Numbered from the stretch's first letter, positions 53,452 to 62,378 are shown. The stretch: 64,000 nucleotides of DNA from Amycolatopsis sp. FDAARGOS 1241 (GCF_016889705.1 NZ_CP069526.1:1302001-1366000), one strand, 5' to 3'. A program made the numbers and translations. Notes: generated by a model from the sequence alone, not told the origin.

Positions 53452-53465
53452 TTTGATCGATCAAA
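53452..53465. promoter_or_regulatory. LacI-type operator in front of the glucosidase
   Basis: TTTGATCGATCAAA is a perfect 14-bp palindrome with a central CG. It covers the expected -10 region downstream of TTGACA at 53437-53442, so binding would repress the glucosidase gene. Confidence 0.7.
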
Positions 53466-53502
53466 TCGAGGAGCACCCCGACCCCACCGGAGGACGTTTC
53501 CC

Positions 53503-55518
53503 ATGCAGCCGCTGCTCCATGACCTCGCGATCACCCTGCGCGCGCCGACCGTCGTCCTTTCGGGTCGCGACGGCCAGATCCGCGGCAATGGCACGCAGGG
53601 CCTGCTGCACGGCGACCTGCGTCTCGTGAGCGAAGCGGTGGTGACCGTCGACGGGCACGAGCCCGCGCCGATCGGCTTCGAGGAGCCGGCCGCGGACCGC
53701 GGGACGTTCACCGGGCTGGTGCGCCACCTCGGTGACCCCGGCCCGGATCCGACGGTGTGGCTGCGCCGCCACCGCCGGGTCACGGCGAGCGGGGTGGCGG
53801 AGGAGCTGGAGCTGGTGTTGTCGGCCGCCGACGCGGTGGAGTGCGTGGTCGAGCTCGCGCTGGCGGCCGACTTCGCGCCGATCGAGGTGATCAAGTCCGG
53901 CGGGGAGACTTCGCCGCTGGTGCCCGTGCGCGTCGACGGCGGGGTGCGGTGGGAGTCGGGTCCGGTCACGGCCGTGGTCGCCACCGACGGCGGAACCACT
54001 GTGGACGGTGCCGGGGTGGTGATCCGGTGGCGCGTGCGCCTCGAGGACCAGGTGGTGCTGCACTGGTCGCTGACCGCGGCGGACCCCGCGGCGCCGTTCG
54101 TGCCGGGCACGGCCGTGCGCTTGCCGGCGCCCGTGGTGGAGGCCGACGACCGGCGCTTCACCGCGCTGCTGAACCGTTCGCTCGCCGACCTCGACGCGCT
54201 GCTGCTGGCCGAACGCGAGCACCCGGCCGACGTGTTCGCCGGCGCCGGCGCACCGTGGTTCTTCACGTTGTTCGGCCGCGACAGCCTCTGGGCCGCGCGC
54301 CTCGCGTTGCCGTTGTCGCTGGAGCTGGCGGGCGGCACGCTGCGCACGCTGGCCCGCGCCCAGGGCGAGCGCCACGACCCCGCGACCGGCGAGGCGCCGG
54401 GCAAGATCCTGCACGAGCGCCGGCGCACCGGATTCGAGGTGCACGGCATGTCGCTGCCCGCGCGCTATTACGGCACGATCGACGCGACCGCGCTGTGGGT
54501 GTGCCTGCTGCATGACGCCTGGCGTTGGGGCCTGCCCGAGGCCGAGGTCCGCGAGCTGCTGCCGAACCTGCGCGCGGCGCTGTTCTGGATCACGGGCCTC
54601 GCCGACACCGACGGCGACGGGTTCGCCGAGTACCTCGACGAATCCGGCCGCGGCCTGGCCAACCAGGGCTGGAAGGACTCCGGCGACGCCGTGCGTTTCG
54701 CCGACGGGTCGATCGCCAAGCCGCCCGTCGCGCTCGCCGAGGTGCAGGGTTACCAGTACGAGGCCGCCATCCGCGCCGCCGAGCTCTTGACGGTGTTGGG
54801 CGAGCCGGTCGACGGCCTGGCCGAGTGGGCTTCGGGCTTGCGCTCGAGGTTTCGCGAGCGGTTCTGGGTGTCCACTGCAGACGGTCACTTCCCCGCCCTG
54901 GCTCTGGACGGCGGCAAACAGCCTGTGGACTCGCTGACGAGCAACATCGGCCACCTGCTCGGCACCGGATTCCTGGACGAGTCCGAAAGCGACGCGATCG
55001 GCGCGCTGCTGCTGGGCCCGTCGATGTCGGCGGGCTTCGGGTTGCGCACCATGTCCTCGACCGCGGGTGGCTTCTCACCCCTGAGCTACCACTGCGGCTC
55101 CGTCTGGCCTCACGACACCGCTGTCGTCGTCCGCGGCCTGCACCTCGCCGGCCAGTCGGCGCGCGCCGCCGAACTCGGCCTGCAGCTGGTCCACGCCGCC
55201 GGCGCGTTCGACAACCGCCTCCCGGAACTGTTCTCGGGCTACGGTGCCGCCGACGTGACGGCGCCCTTGCCGTACCCGGCTTCCTGCCGCCCGCAGGCTT
55301 GGGCGGCCGCCTCCGCGGTCACGCTGCTGGTGACCTTCCTGGGCCTGCACGTCGACGTCCCCGCCGGCGTCGTCACGCTCGACCCCCCGCGTCCCAGCCC
55401 GGTGGGCGCGCTGCGCGTGACCGGCCTGCCCCTCGCCGGCGGCACCCTCGACGTGACGATCACGGCCGACGGCACGACGACCGACGTGCGGCTGCCGCCA
55501 GGCCTGCGGCTCGGCTGA
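53503..55518 (+). CDS. Amylo-alpha-1,6-glucosidase-like enzyme
   Basis: The protein has 671 residues from ATG 53503 behind CCGGAGG. An N-terminal glycogen-debranching-type domain (GTQGLLHGDLRLVSEAVV, PTVWLRRHRRV) is followed by an (alpha/alpha)6 barrel with GAPWFFTLFGRDSLWAARLALPL, GWKDSGDAVRFADGS, VQGYQYEAAIRAAELL and GFSPLSYHCGSVWPHDTAVVVRGL. No signal peptide, so cytoplasmic. It would debranch or trim imported alpha-glucosides, consistent with the divergent sugar importer. Exact linkage specificity is not certain. Confidence 0.88.
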   Translation: MQPLLHDLAITLRAPTVVLSGRDGQIRGNGTQGLLHGDLRLVSEAVVTVDGHEPAPIGFEEPAADRGTFTGLVRHLGDPGPDPTVWLRRHRRVTASGVAEELELVLSAADAVECVVELALAADFAPIEVIKSGGETSPLVPVRVDGGVRWESGPVTAVVATDGGTTVDGAGVVIRWRVRLEDQVVLHWSLTAADPAAPFVPGTAVRLPAPVVEADDRRFTALLNRSLADLDALLLAEREHPADVFAGAGAPWFFTLFGRDSLWAARLALPLSLELAGGTLRTLARAQGERHDPATGEAPGKILHERRRTGFEVHGMSLPARYYGTIDATALWVCLLHDAWRWGLPEAEVRELLPNLRAALFWITGLADTDGDGFAEYLDESGRGLANQGWKDSGDAVRFADGSIAKPPVALAEVQGYQYEAAIRAAELLTVLGEPVDGLAEWASGLRSRFRERFWVSTADGHFPALALDGGKQPVDSLTSNIGHLLGTGFLDESESDAIGALLLGPSMSAGFGLRTMSSTAGGFSPLSYHCGSVWPHDTAVVVRGLHLAGQSARAAELGLQLVHAAGAFDNRLPELFSGYGAADVTAPLPYPASCRPQAWAAASAVTLLVTFLGLHVDVPAGVVTLDPPRPSPVGALRVTGLPLAGGTLDVTITADGTTTDVRLPPGLRLG

Positions 55519-56150
55519 GCCAAGCCGTGCCGGCGCCCGCACGTACTTGCTCTCGCGGCCCGGCGCAGCTCCGGTCGCCCAGCGGTGGCTGTGCGCGACG
55601 TCCGGTGCGCGCGCCGGCCGCCGGAACCGAGCGGCTGCACTGCACCTGACCTCGACGCCCATTGGCGCCGGCACGGCCCGACTTTGCGCCGCTTGCCGGC
55701 ATGGTCGCCTCGAGCGAGTACTCCGGCGGCATAGCGCACCGCACCCCACCTACGCAGCCCACGAACCACGCCTACGCAGCGCAAGGCAATTACGCAACGA
55801 GGATGCGCCGAGCCCCCCGATCCGAAGCTTCAACGCGGCCGTAGTCACACCCCCGCTTCGGGGTGCATACGCACCGCAACACGCCCCTGCGTCGACAAGA
55901 TGGAGACGATCGTTCGGTCGTGACGTGTTTGGTGACCGCAATCGCCGTCAGCGGCGAGCGATGCGTCACAGGAGGAGCGGACGGCGGCGATGGTGCGGGG
56001 ACAGCGAGCCCCCTGAGCCAAAGATCAACTCGTCCCGCACGCGGATTCCGGGGGACGCGCATAACGGTGGATCCCCGAGTCCTGGCAGCTACCGATCCGG
56101 CCTCGCCGAACTCGGTGCCGTCTTCCGGGTGACGAGGCGTGATCGGGCCG
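55519..56150. other. Non-coding stretch before the TetR island
   Basis: No gene is supported. Frames here are Arg/Pro/Ala-rich and lack start signals. 55740-55800 contains two CCTACGCAGC copies; 55835-55891 is the 57-bp hairpin element listed separately; 55960-56150 is featureless. Confidence 0.6.
55835..55891 (+). repeat. 57-bp hairpin repeat, copy 1
   Basis: It begins GCGGCCGTAGTCACAC and ends ACACGCCCCTGCG; 57 bases, with the same boundaries as the copy at 59777-59833 and six mismatches, all in the central hairpin. The hairpin here is CACCCC..CTT..GGGGTG in outline. The two copies are direct repeats about 3.94 kb apart. Confidence 0.9.
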
Positions 56151-56792
56151 TCAGTGGCCTCCCGCCGGCACGGGAGCAGACCCGGTAGTTCCGCGGTCAT
56201 CGCTGGGCTGCCGGGGAGATGACGCAGGGATGGCGTTGTCGATGAGGACGGAGGCGATGGCGGCGGCGGTGGGGAAGCATTCGCTGTCGAGGACTCGGGT
56301 GCGGGCGGAGGCGCCATCGATGAGCAGCGCCAGCTGTTCGCCGAGTTGCTCGGGGTTGGTGGCGCCTGCTTCGCGGGCGGTTTCGGCGAGCCGCGCGGCG
56401 ATGGCTTTCTTGTAATCGCGTGCGCACTCGGATGCCGGGTGCCCAGGGTCGTGGAGTTCGACGGCCGCCCCGATGTAGGGGCACAGGGGGGTGGATGCCG
56501 GCACATCGAAGACAGCGAGGAGTCGTTCGCGGGGCGTGAGGTCGGTGCGGTCGAACACCCCGGGCAAGACGTCGGGATCGAAGCGGCGCAGGTATTCGGC
56601 GACCAGTTCGTCCTTGCCGGCGAAGTGCTGGTAGGCCGTGTGCTTCGACACCTGGGCCACCGCGCAGAGCTGGTCCATACCGGTGCGATTGATGCCCTGT
56701 TCGCGGAACAGTTGTTGTGACGCGCTGAGGATCCGCTCGCGTGCGCCCCTGCCCCGGCGGCGGCCTTGGGGCCCCTTCTCCAACTCCGTCAT
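56151..56792 (-). CDS. TetR-family transcriptional regulator
   Basis: The protein has 213 residues from ATG 56792. HTH: RILSASQQLFREQGINRTGMDQLCAVAQVSKHTAYQHFAGKDEL; the ligand domain has DLTPRERLLAVFDVPASTPLCPYIGAAVELHDPGHPASECARDY, where the Cys pair is common in quinone- or electrophile-sensing members. Divergent from the SDR gene. The upstream extension to 57002 runs across the promoter and operators and was not used. Confidence 0.9.
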   Translation of the reverse strand: MTELEKGPQGRRRGRGARERILSASQQLFREQGINRTGMDQLCAVAQVSKHTAYQHFAGKDELVAEYLRRFDPDVLPGVFDRTDLTPRERLLAVFDVPASTPLCPYIGAAVELHDPGHPASECARDYKKAIAARLAETAREAGATNPEQLGEQLALLIDGASARTRVLDSECFPTAAAIASVLIDNAIPASSPRQPSDDRGTTGSAPVPAGGH

Positions 56793-56822
56793 ACATCCAG
56801 CATAGCCGAGTGGAGTACCGAC

Positions 56823-56889
56823 CGGTGTACATAACTTGCCCGCCGGCCGATCGCCCGATACGTTAAGCACACAGGACGGTGTACATAAC
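56823..56889. promoter_or_regulatory. Paired 13-bp direct repeats, probable TetR binding sites
   Basis: CGGTGTACATAAC occurs at 56823-56835 and again at 56877-56889, exactly 54 bp apart, in the divergent promoter region of the TetR and SDR genes. Each contains the palindrome TGTACA. Confidence 0.6.
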
Positions 56890-56931
56890 GCACCGGCTGG
56901 TTCGAACCCTCGGCGATTCGAAGGAGAGATC

Positions 56932-57666
56932 GTGGGAAAGCTCGACGGCAAGGTAGCGGTGATCACGGGTGGATCAACCGGCATGGCGCTGGCCGGCGCC
57001 AAACTGTTCGTGGACGAGGGAGCTCACGTCTTCATCCAGGCCCGGCGGCAGGACGCGCTGGACGACGCCGTCAAGCTGATCGGCCGGAACGTGACCGCCG
57101 TACAGGGTGACGCGGCCGAACTGGCCGACCTGGACCGCTTGTACGACACCGTCAAGCGGGACAAGGGCTCGATCGACGTGCTGTGGGCCAGCGCCGGGAT
57201 GGGCGAACCCGCCGTCCTCGGCGAGATCACCGAGGAACAGTTCCATCGCGCCTTCTGGCTCAACGCACGCGGCACCCTGTTCACCGTGCAGAAGGCCCTG
57301 CCGCTGCTCAACGACGGTGCCTCGGTCTTCATGACCGGCTCCAATGCCTCACTCGGGGCCTTCCCCGGATGGAGTCTGTACGCCGGTAGCAAGGCCGTGC
57401 AGCAGGCATGGGCCCGCGTGTGGCTCAACGAGCTGAAGGACCGCAAGATCCGGGTGAACGTCCTGACCCCCGGCCAGGTCGCCACGGCCAAGCAGGAAGA
57501 ACTGTTCGACGAGGCCACCAAGGCCGCGTTCGAATCCCTGATCCCGCGGGGAAAGATGGGCCGCCCCGAAGAGATCGCCACCGTCGCGCTGTTCCTCGCC
57601 TCCAACGACTCCAGCTACGTCAATGGCCTGGAACTGGTCACCGACGGCGGAACCACGGCGATCTGA
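56932..57666 (+). CDS. Short-chain dehydrogenase/reductase
   Basis: The protein has 244 residues from GTG 56932 behind GAAGGAGA. KVAVITGGSTGMALAGAKLF (TGGSTGM for TGxxxGI), LWASAGMGEPAVLGEI, Ser in MTGSNASLGAFPGWSLYAGSKAVQQAW (YxxxK), VNVLTPGQVATAKQEE, and EIATVALFLASNDSSYVNGLELVTDGG. An NADP(H)-dependent oxidoreductase. Probably repressed by the divergent TetR protein and expressed with the F420-reductase-like gene 134 bases downstream. Confidence 0.92.
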   Translation: MGKLDGKVAVITGGSTGMALAGAKLFVDEGAHVFIQARRQDALDDAVKLIGRNVTAVQGDAAELADLDRLYDTVKRDKGSIDVLWASAGMGEPAVLGEITEEQFHRAFWLNARGTLFTVQKALPLLNDGASVFMTGSNASLGAFPGWSLYAGSKAVQQAWARVWLNELKDRKIRVNVLTPGQVATAKQEELFDEATKAAFESLIPRGKMGRPEEIATVALFLASNDSSYVNGLELVTDGGTTAI

Positions 57667-57800
57667 GCGGAAAACCCGGTACGCGCGGGCACGCCCGCAA
57701 GAACACAGCCACCACGGGCGAAGAAACCGTTCTCGGACGCGGGCACCGCAACACGACGAAGTGTTGCGTGGCCGCGAGAAGAAGGAAGAGAGCACACCTC

Positions 57801-58424
57801 ATGAGCAGCATCAGCTTCATCGGCACCGGGAACATGGCCCGCACCATCGGTACGCGGGCGGTAGCGGGCGGCAACACCGTCGAGATCATCGGCCGCGATG
57901 AGTCCAAGGCCGCCGATCTGGCCCAGGCTCTCGGCGGCGGCACCACGACGGGAAAGTGGGGTGCCGTCCCGGCCGGGGACATCGTCATCGCGGCCCTGTT
58001 GTACGACGCTGTCGTTCCGGCCATCGCCCAGTTCGGCGACGCCCTCGCAGGCAAGGTCATCGTCGAGATCAGCAACCCCTTCAACGCCACGTTCGACGGG
58101 CTGGCCCACAGCGAGGAGACCTCGATCGCGCAGGAAGTCGCCAAGGTGGCCCCGGCCGGCGCCAGCGTGGTGAAGGCCTTCAACACCATCTTCCGCAACG
58201 TCCTGGAGAAGGGCCGGCCCAACGTCTTCATCGCCGGCGACAATGCACAGGCCAAGGCGGACGTGGCGGCATTCGTCAAGAGCCTCGGGCTGCGCCCACT
58301 GGATGTCGGCGGCCTGAAAATGGCGCACTGGCTGGAAGGCGCAGGCGTAGTCACGGTGGGCCTCGCCGGCAACGCGGTCGGCCACTGGGACTTCGCCCTC
58401 GGCGTCAACGAGTTCTCCGGCTGA
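57801..58424 (+). CDS. NADPH-dependent F420 reductase-like protein
   Basis: The protein has 207 residues. The Rossmann start SISFIGTGNMARTIGTRAVAGGNTVEIIGRDESKA is followed by PAGDIVIAALLYDAVVPAIAQFG, VIVEISNPFNATFDGL and VVKAFNTIFRNVL, with FIAGDNAQAKADVAAFVKSLGLRPLDVGGL. This is the coenzyme-F420-dependent NADP oxidoreductase fold; many short actinobacterial members are general NAD(P)-binding reductases. ATG 57801 follows GGAAGAGAG. Confidence 0.88.
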   Translation: MSSISFIGTGNMARTIGTRAVAGGNTVEIIGRDESKAADLAQALGGGTTTGKWGAVPAGDIVIAALLYDAVVPAIAQFGDALAGKVIVEISNPFNATFDGLAHSEETSIAQEVAKVAPAGASVVKAFNTIFRNVLEKGRPNVFIAGDNAQAKADVAAFVKSLGLRPLDVGGLKMAHWLEGAGVVTVGLAGNAVGHWDFALGVNEFSG

Positions 58425-58456
58425 GCGCGACCGCGCTATCGCCGGCACTGTAGGCC

Positions 58457-59725
58457 TCATGAGGAGTGCGATCGCCGAGCGACCGGTGGGGTCGGGATGC
58501 GGTTGTAGATGTCGCGGAATCGGCTGGTCTCCATCGCCAGCGCCCCGCCGTCGTTCGGCGCCCGGTACAGGTGCTCGCAGTTCAGGGTGCCGAAGAAGCG
58601 TTCGATGACCCCGGTTGGTCTGCGGTGATCGGACGCGGGTGCGGACGTGGCGCAGCAGTGGGTCCTCGCCTGCGAACGCGGTCTGGTGGGTCTCGCCACG
58701 GAAGCAGGAGCCGTGGTCAGAGACGTCGGCGATCGGCGCCGGGACGACGTCGATGATTTCGCCGGTGGTTTCGTCGACCAGTTCGAGCTCACCACGCTTT
58801 GCCCGTAGGTCGCCGGGGCCGAGAACGCGTTCGGCCTCGGCGACGGCGGCGTCAAGGCACGCGAGGGCGTCGGTGCCGCGGCCGGTCGGGGTGATGGTGA
58901 TGGCGAGGCAGTACTTGGTGGCGTAGTCGATGACGGCGCAGATGCGCCCGATGCCGCCGCCGGTGGCCTCGAAACCGCTGAAGTCGCCCTACCAGACCCG
59001 GTTGCGTTCGGTGGGCGGGTCGTGGAACACCTCGCGGCGCAGGGCGGCGCAAGACTTGCGATCGGCCCAAGAACCCGCGCGGCAGCAGCAACCCGCGCCG
59101 ACGCGGCGCCCGCTCCACGGTCGAGGTCGACACTGAGAGTCCGTCGGCGCGCATCATCGCGGCGATCTTGCGCTGCTCCCACGCCGGCCAATCGGACGCG
59201 TACTTCGCTGCCGGCGCCTCGAGGGCGTCGACCGACGGTGTCGGCCACGGCCCCTTGACCGGCTCGTCCCCGGCCCGGAGCTTGGCGAGGCGGCGCCGGT
59301 AGGTGCGTTCCGGGATGCCGGCCAGCCGTGTGAACCTCGCGAGCGGCAGCTCGGCTGCCGCTCTCAGGGCCTCGAGGTCTGCGAAGGGATCTGGTCGACG
59401 TACTCCGAGCCCTCGCTGCCGGACCCGCAGCTGCACCGTCGCCTCAGCCGGCGCCAAGTTCAACTCCTGGATCTCGGCCCGCTGCCGACGCTCGACCAGG
59501 CTGCCCGGGCGCCGGCCTTGCCCGGCATACCGTCCTCCATTGCAGCTTTGCCCGCATCGACGAAGCGGTTGCGCCAGCGGTTGATCGACTCCGTCGACAC
59601 CCCGTGCCGACGCGCAGCCTCCGCGACGCCAGCTCGTGCGCCAACACCGCGAGCACGAGCTGCAGCCGCGTCTCGACCGGCACCGGGTCGTTGCTCTTCC
59701 TGCTCACGATCGAAGTGCCTGTCAC
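58457..59725 (-). pseudogene. DDE-type transposase (IS3/IS481-like), frameshifted
   Basis: Leftward pieces rebuild an integrase-fold transposase: LGVAEAARRHGVSTESINRWRNRFVDAGKAAMEDG (HTH), LARFTRLAGIPERTYRRRLAKLRAGDEP, ASDWPAWEQRKIAAMMRADGLSVSTSTVERA, then the catalytic domain VWYGDFSGFEATGGGIGRICAVIDYATKYCLAITITP, ADVSDHGSCFRGE and SPQTNGVIERFFGTLNCEHLYRAP. The D, D and E positions are kept, but at least three frame changes split the gene. Terminal inverted repeats were not found. It marks the island as mobile in origin. Confidence 0.8.
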
Positions 59726-59776
59726 GGATCAGCCCAAAAACCCTGCCAGAAAGTCCGACGCACACCAACGGGGTCA

Positions 59777-59833
59777 GCGGCCGTAGTCACACTCGAGCTT
59801 CGGAGTGCATACGCACCGCAACACGCCCCTGCG
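59777..59833 (+). repeat. 57-bp hairpin repeat, copy 2
   Basis: It begins GCGGCCGTAGTCACAC and ends ACACGCCCCTGCG, as in copy 1 at 55835. The hairpin outline is CACTC...GAGTG, whereas copy 1 has CACCC...GGGTG: the T-A pair replaces C-G at the same stem position. It lies 43 bases from the end of the YidC-like gene. Confidence 0.9.
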
Positions 59834-59876
59834 CAGGACCGCATCACCCCACAACGCCCCCACCCCAACCACCCAC

Positions 59877-60545
59877 TCACCCCCGATGCAACACCATCCG
59901 CTCCACCACACTCCACGTCGTCGTAGTCAGCACATACACCGACGCAGCCAAGGGAACAAAAGCGGTAACCAAAACCGTTCCATAAGGCAGGAGGCGGAGG
60001 AACCGAGCGCCCGGAGCACTGAAGTCGCGCTGACGGTCCTGCCACCGGATCGAGAACCACGCCACCACGGCGAGCAGGCCGGCCACCACGAACACCAACG
60101 GGGCCGCGGCGAGGCCGTGAGCCCCGAGCGAGAGGCCCAGCAGGGTACTGCCGAGCAGCGCGTTGGGGGCGCCGGCGATCACTGCGGCGCTGAAGAGGTG
60201 GTACATCACCCAGAAGAACGGCAGTTGCGCGACCATCGGCAGGCATCCGACGAACAGCGACGTCCCGGACTCCTGCTGCAGCCTCGCCATCTCGGCAGCC
60301 AGCGTGTCGCGGTCGTTGCCGTGCTTTTTCCGCAGCTTCTCGATTTCGGGCAGCAGCGCGGTGCGGGCCCGCTGCCCGCGGGCCGCGGCTCGGGCGAACG
60401 GCACGAGCAACAGCCGCACGGCCACGGTGAACAGCACGATCGCGACGGCGGCCGCGAACGAGCCGGTGACGGGTTCGGTCGCCGAAGCGAGCCAGTGGAC
60501 GAGGTGGTACGCGCCTTCGACGGGCAGGTCGAGGAATCCGGGCAT
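59877..60545 (-). CDS. YidC/Oxa1-family membrane insertase paralogue
   Basis: The protein has 222 residues, shorter than main actinobacterial YidC (over 300). AVAIVLFTVAVRLLLVPFARAAARGQRARTALLPEIEKLRKKHGNDRDTLAAEMARLQQESG is the hydrophilic-groove Arg and cytoplasmic coiled-coil hairpin region; FVGCLPMVAQLPFFWVMYHLF and later segments complete five membrane helices. It inserts or folds membrane proteins. It lies downstream of the DUF6412 gene in the same orientation. Confidence 0.9.
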   Translation of the reverse strand: MPGFLDLPVEGAYHLVHWLASATEPVTGSFAAAVAIVLFTVAVRLLLVPFARAAARGQRARTALLPEIEKLRKKHGNDRDTLAAEMARLQQESGTSLFVGCLPMVAQLPFFWVMYHLFSAAVIAGAPNALLGSTLLGLSLGAHGLAAAPLVFVVAGLLAVVAWFSIRWQDRQRDFSAPGARFLRLLPYGTVLVTAFVPLAASVYVLTTTTWSVVERMVLHRG

Positions 60546-60638
60546 GACAGCACTCCGAGGGAAAGTCGATTCAGGGCAGGCGGAATCAGCTGCGCGAGTG
60601 CCCGAAGAAGACTTGTCCTGATCGGACTCAGCAGCGGG

Positions 60639-60926
60639 TCACGCAGCCGGGGAGTGCTGTCCGGGTGCGCGGGGCCGGCTTCGGCCGGGTGCGCCGGGAT
60701 CGCGCAACCGCAGGAACGCCGCGCGGCGCGACCGCTGGTTCAACGCGGTGTGGCGGGCGCGCACGGGGATCGTCCACGTCGCAAGCTCACCGCGGTTCGC
60801 GTTGGCGACCACGATGACCACGAGCAGGCTCGCCGCCACCACGGAGGCGAACGTGAAGAACGCGGCCGGGCCGCCCTGTTCGACCAGGTGGACGGCGGGG
60901 AACGCGAGCAGCAGCAGTGCGTGCAT
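60639..60926 (-). CDS. DUF6412 domain-containing small membrane protein
   Basis: The protein has 95 residues. One or two hydrophobic segments (MHALLLLAFPAVHLV; FFTFASVVAASLLVVIVVANA) and a basic tail RRAAFLRLRDPGAPGRSRPRAPG match the DUF6412 pattern found next to YidC-like genes in actinomycetes. Function unknown; a partner or substrate of the adjacent insertase is plausible. Divergent from the Rho paralogue. Confidence 0.75.
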   Translation of the reverse strand: MHALLLLAFPAVHLVEQGGPAAFFTFASVVAASLLVVIVVANANRGELATWTIPVRARHTALNQRSRRAAFLRLRDPGAPGRSRPRAPGQHSPAA

Positions 60927-61154
60927 GCGGCGTCCCCTTCCGGTGTGTGGCGCGTCCCCCTGTTCGGGCGCCAGTGTAGCCGAGTTCGAAAGGGTGTTGT
61001 GGCTTTCCCAGCCGGTGCGTTATGCTCACCGCGATCCCCATGGATGCCGGCTCAGCCGCCCGGGGGAGTTTTTCTCTCTTCACGCGAACCCGAGTGACTC
61101 GTGTTCGTTCTCGCGATCCGTCGATCGCAACTCACACCTGTTCAAGGAGTCATC

Positions 61155-62222
61155 ATGTCCTACGTTGGAATTCTCGATGTCCGCGGCAAGACCGCCACGC
61201 TCGGCTACGGGCCGGGCGGGCCGACCGTCCCATTCGGACTGATCCGCAAGCACAGCCTGCGCCGGGGTGACGAAATCGTCGTCGAGGGCGAGCAGCTCGT
61301 CTCGGTCAACGGCGCCCCGCCGCCGCCGGACCGCCCCGAGTTCGAGCGGCTCACGCCCGTGCACCCCGATGAGCGGCTCGTGCTCGAAACGACCCGCCAC
61401 CAGCTCACGACCCGCGTGCTCGACCTCGTCGCGCCCGTCGGCAAGGGGCAGCGCGCGCTGATCGTCGCACCGCCCCGCACGGGAAAGACGTCGGTGCTGC
61501 AGGCGATCGCCCAGGCGGTGGCGGTCAACCACCCCGAGGTGCACCTCATGGTCCTGCTCGCCGACGAGCGGCCCGAGGAGGTCACCGACATGCAGCGGTC
61601 GGTGCGCGGCGAGGTCGTCGCCTCGACCTTCGACCGCAAGCCCGCCGAGCACGTGGCCGTCGCCGAGCTCGTCGTCGAACGCGCGAAGCGCCTAGTCGAA
61701 TCCGGCCGCGACGTCGTGCTGCTGCTCGACTCGCTCACGCGCCTCGGCCGCGCCTACAACCTCGCCGGCCGCGCTTCCGGCCGCATCCTGTCCGGCGGGG
61801 TGGACGCCGGCGCGCTGCACCCCATGAAGAAAATCCTGGGCGCTGCCCGCAACATCGAAGGCGGCGGCTCGCTCACCATCATCGCCACGGCCCTCGTCGG
61901 CACCGGTTCGCTCGCCGACACGGTGTTCTTCGAGGAGCTCAAGAGCACGGGCAACTCGGAGCTCCGCCTCGACCGCGCCCTCGCTGACAACCGCGTGTTT
62001 CCCGCCATTGACCTCTTCGCCTCCGGTACCCGCCGCGAAGAGCTGCTCCTCTCGCCGGCCGAACTGCAGGTCATGACGGAGGTCCGCCGCGCACTGGCCG
62101 CCCAGGACCCCAAGCGGGCCGCCGAGCAGTTCCTCGACCAGGTCCGCACCACGAAGTCCAACGCGGAGTTCGTGGTCCGCGTCGCGGCCTCCCTCGGCGC
62201 CCCGGCCGCCGCAGCCGCCTGA
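61155..62222 (+). CDS. Short paralogue of transcription termination factor Rho
   Basis: The protein has 355 residues; main actinobacterial Rho is 600-700. The ATPase core is well kept: GKGQRALIVAPPRTGKTSVLQAIAQ (P-loop 106-113), LMVLLADERPEEVTDM (137-146), LLDSLTRLGRAYN (191-202), AIDLFASGTRREELLL (Arg finger). However, the N-terminal helix bundle is missing, and the RNA-binding GFGFLR-type motif is replaced by GKTATL (11-16). The R-loop DTGSKMDEVI is GTGSLADTVF (249-258), so the RNA-contacting Lys is Leu253. P-loop Lys-Ala is Arg108-Thr109. ATG 61155 follows AAGGAGT. Probably not a normal terminator. Confidence 0.9.
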   Translation: MSYVGILDVRGKTATLGYGPGGPTVPFGLIRKHSLRRGDEIVVEGEQLVSVNGAPPPPDRPEFERLTPVHPDERLVLETTRHQLTTRVLDLVAPVGKGQRALIVAPPRTGKTSVLQAIAQAVAVNHPEVHLMVLLADERPEEVTDMQRSVRGEVVASTFDRKPAEHVAVAELVVERAKRLVESGRDVVLLLDSLTRLGRAYNLAGRASGRILSGGVDAGALHPMKKILGAARNIEGGGSLTIIATALVGTGSLADTVFFEELKSTGNSELRLDRALADNRVFPAIDLFASGTRREELLLSPAELQVMTEVRRALAAQDPKRAAEQFLDQVRTTKSNAEFVVRVAASLGAPAAAAA

Positions 62223-62378
62223 CTCACGCCGCGCCGCGTATCCGAACCCCCACCCGCGCGTGTGATGAGTTCGGCGTGACCGCGCCACTGCCTCCTGGCC
62301 GACGGCCGCCGCAGCTCACCCGTTTCCGCACCCGCGATCTCGTGGGGCGTACGAAGTCCCGCCCGCTCGAACCGCCTT

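Noticed and set aside
56895..56925. T-loop-like GGTTCGAACCC suggesting a tRNA
   Set aside because: No acceptor, D or anticodon arms can be folded around it; it is part of the SDR promoter.
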